20,479 bases of DNA from Ornithoclostridium sp949298505 (lineage in GTDB: Bacteria > Bacillota > Clostridia > Christensenellales > UBA3700). Shown here in pieces: positions 18,637 to 20,479 of this stretch. The stretch covers positions 1 through 20,479 of the forward strand of contig CASFWW010000045.1 in NCBI GenBank assembly GCA_949298505.1, given 5' to 3'. Made by a program: the position numbers and the translations under genes. Position 1 is the first letter of the stretch. Each line of letters starts with the position of its first letter. The notes beneath the pieces are model-generated. The model was not told where the DNA came from. It did no database searches and worked only from the letters and a program-made list of their open reading frames with translations.

Positions 18637-20479
18637 TTATCTATTTTTCCACTCTACCGTTATCTCTGTACCCTGTCTGTAAGTATAAGACCAATCCGGA
18701 TCCCAACCTTCGGGTCTTTCCGCTACTTCGCAAATGACCGTAAGATCGACCGTATTGTTGTTGAAAACCAGTTCGCCAACGGAAACCACGCTTTCGGGGA
18801 TCGTTATTTCCGAGATCGCCGCCTCGGAAAACGCTTTTTCGCCTATGCTCTCCAACCCGGAACAATCGCCGAGATTTACGGTATTCAATGCCGAGCAACT
18901 CGCAAATGCGCCGTTGCCCAACGTCTGCAGCTCCGACGGCAGTCTCAGTTCCGTGATCCTAAGACGGGCAAAGCTCCGCGACCCGATATATCTTAACGAC
19001 GAAGGCAACTCCAAAACGGTGATCTTCTGCGCTCTCGTCGGAAAAAGCGACGTATCTTTTCCGTCAGCCACGCCGACTGTCCCCTCCTGTACCGTGAACG
19101 AAGTCATGGCAACATTATTGACCGCCACCAGCCAATTTCCTATATACAATCCGCCGTTTATATAGTTCGTATCCGCGTCGTATCCCGTTCCGCTGAACGC
19201 TCCGTAACCGATGGAACGCACCGTATCGGGGATATTGATCTCGGTAAGCGAAAAGAGCTTTGAGAAAGCGTACTGCCCGATGCGATACAAGCCGGTCGGC
19301 AATGTCATCTTCTTCAGTTTCGACGAATAACCGACTCCGGAAAACGCATCGTCCGCGATCACTATCGTGCCGTCTTTTACCGTATATTCGGTCAGCGGAG
19401 CAAAATCCTTGCTAACCGCTATGAGATAGCCGTCCACATAGAGCACTCCGTTTTCCCAATTGGACGGTTCATTGTAATACGCCGTTCCGTTAAACACGGA
19501 AAACGATACGGCTATCGGATTGTCCGGCATATCGATATCCGCAAGCGACGAACATCCGTCGAATATATGATCGGACAGCTCCGTCATTTTATCCGATAAA
19601 CGGATCGATCGCAAAGCCGTGCAGTTCCCGAAAGCGCCGTCTCCTACGCTGCGCACATTTTTCAGTTCGACCGCCGAGAGAGCGGCGCAATCCTTAAAAG
19701 CGTAGGACCACACGTTTGTGAGCGAATCCGGCGCGATAAACTCAGTCAGATCCGTGCCGCAGAAAGCGTCGGAACGGATCTCCTTCAAAGTATCGGGGAA
19801 GTTAACCGTTCGCAGCGACGAGCATCCGTCGAAAGCCTCGTCGGGTATCACCGTAAGTCCGGCAGGCAGGCGCACTTCGCTCAAAGCCGTACAGCCGGAG
19901 CACATCCGATAACCGAGTTTCGTCACGGAATCGGGAATGATAAGTCTGCCGACGTTCTTATTATCCTTGAAAACGTCCTTTCCTATCTCCGTGACCGTGA
20001 TGCCGTTGACCTCGGACGGGATCTCTACCGTTATGTCGCTTCCCGACAGACCGCTCACTCCCGTCAGAACGCCGTTGGCGTCAACGGAGAAAACGATCTT
20101 TTCCGATCCGCTCTGCGTCCATTTCGCATAAAGCATCAAGTCTTCCGTCACCTCGTACGGGAAAGAGATTTTGTTAGAGAAAGTTTTATCCGTATACCAG
20201 CCTTCGAACTCATATCCGTCTTTTGTCGTTTCCGGCGATCGGTCTATGACCGATACTATCATATCGCTTACATACGTTCCGCCGTCGGTATCGAAAGTCA
20301 CGGTATATTCCTGCGGTTGTTCGGGCTCCGATCCTCCAATCTTTTTGTAATACGCATACACGCTCACGTCTTCCGTAAGCGGAGTTTCTTCGTATGTGTT
20401 TGCCGTCAACCGTTCCTGCCATGTCCCGTTATCGAAAAACCAGCCTTCAAAAGTATGATCGTCCTTCTCCGGCGCGGCA
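18637..20479 (-). CDS. BspA-like leucine-rich-repeat surface protein with InlB B-repeats (N-terminus outside window)
   Basis: The C-terminal 613 residues of a larger protein; the frame is still open at the window edge, and an internal TTG at 20409 is not the start. Two InlB/Listeria-Bacteroides type repeats come first (about residues 1-45 and 55-115 of this part, each with a GWF/GWY and YAYYKK or YAKW core). About 450 residues of LRR_5 (BspA-type) repeats follow, with recurrent AF-x-x-C-x-x-L and IPDSV-type units, each about 23 residues. Twice a longer insertion occurs (NGVLYVDGYLIAVS and GGLYIGNWLVAVN), as often seen in this family. The protein ends in a hydrophilic EWKNR with no LPXTG or membrane anchor, so any anchoring or signal sequence must be N-terminal. 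Such proteins are typically exported and involved in adhesion in gut and oral bacteria. Confidence 0.88.
   Translation of the reverse strand, partial: AAPEKDDHTFEGWFFDNGTWQERLTANTYEETPLTEDVSVYAYYKKIGGSEPEQPQEYTVTFDTDGGTYVSDMIVSVIDRSPETTKDGYEFEGWYTDKTFSNKISFPYEVTEDLMLYAKWTQSGSEKIVFSVDANGVLTGVSGLSGSDITVEIPSEVNGITVTEIGKDVFKDNKNVGRLIIPDSVTKLGYRMCSGCTALSEVRLPAGLTVIPDEAFDGCSSLRTVNFPDTLKEIRSDAFCGTDLTEFIAPDSLTNVWSYAFKDCAALSAVELKNVRSVGDGAFGNCTALRSIRLSDKMTELSDHIFDGCSSLADIDMPDNPIAVSFSVFNGTAYYNEPSNWENGVLYVDGYLIAVSKDFAPLTEYTVKDGTIVIADDAFSGVGYSSKLKKMTLPTGLYRIGQYAFSKLFSLTEINIPDTVRSIGYGAFSGTGYDADTNYINGGLYIGNWLVAVNNVAMTSFTVQEGTVGVADGKDTSLFPTRAQKITVLELPSSLRYIGSRSFARLRITELRLPSELQTLGNGAFASCSALNTVNLGDCSGLESIGEKAFSEAAISEITIPESVVSVGELVFNNNTVDLTVICEVAERPEGWDPDWSYTYRQGTEITVEWKNR

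Overview
The window looks like a chromosomal stretch from an uncultured, probably gut-dwelling member of the Clostridia (Bacillota) with mid GC content. The evidence is a ylbM(tmcAL)/pta/ackA/rpmF/plsX/rnc/smc housekeeping block, a YlbJ-type sporulation membrane protein, purine-rich Shine-Dalgarno sites, clear TTGACA/TATAAT promoters, tRNA genes with encoded CCA, and a BspA-type leucine-rich-repeat surface protein. These are family-level inferences; no species is claimed.

Layout. 1-4916, minus strand: smc (cut by the window edge), rnc, plsX, rpmF, ackA and pta. plsX overlaps rnc by 4 nt. smc, plsX, rpmF and probably pta each have a visible promoter, and rpmF ends in a strong terminator. The acpP and DUF177 (yceD) genes that often sit in this block are absent. 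4917-5038 is a divergent promoter region leading to tmcAL (plus), which is followed by ylbJ (plus). 7252-11548, minus: a tightly packed four-gene operon of an aconitase-superfamily hydratase, 5-formyltetrahydrofolate cyclo-ligase, an RsmD-CoaD fusion protein and a small coiled-coil protein. 11609-12180 holds a near-perfect direct repeat and a probable PH-like gene remnant. 12181-15571, plus: a membrane protein with an apparently leaderless start, rdgB, an MJ0936-type phosphodiesterase and typA/bipA. 15657-16590, plus: nine tRNA genes (Gly-TCC, Arg-TCT, His-GTG, Gln-TTG, Gln-CTG, Lys-TTT, Leu-TAG, Gly-GCC, Lys-CTT), probably served by two promoters and closed by a terminator, followed by a shrunken tRNA-like minihelix and a second, related terminator.

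16767 to the right edge looks accessory: AT-rich non-coding DNA, a toxin-antitoxin-like operon (AbrB-domain protein plus Fic protein, minus), another gene-poor gap, and the C-terminal part of a large secreted LRR_5/BspA-like protein with InlB-type repeats (minus, running off the window).

The most interesting element is the Fic operon. The small upstream protein appears to join an AbrB-type DNA-binding domain to a C-terminal VbhA-like segment carrying a near-match to the Fic-inhibitory motif (S60-x-x-x-E64, followed by Asp instead of Gly/Asn). The Fic protein lacks such a motif of its own. A perfect 9-nt tandem repeat sits at the predicted transcription start and could be the autoregulatory operator. 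One polypeptide may therefore repress the operon and block the toxin active site.
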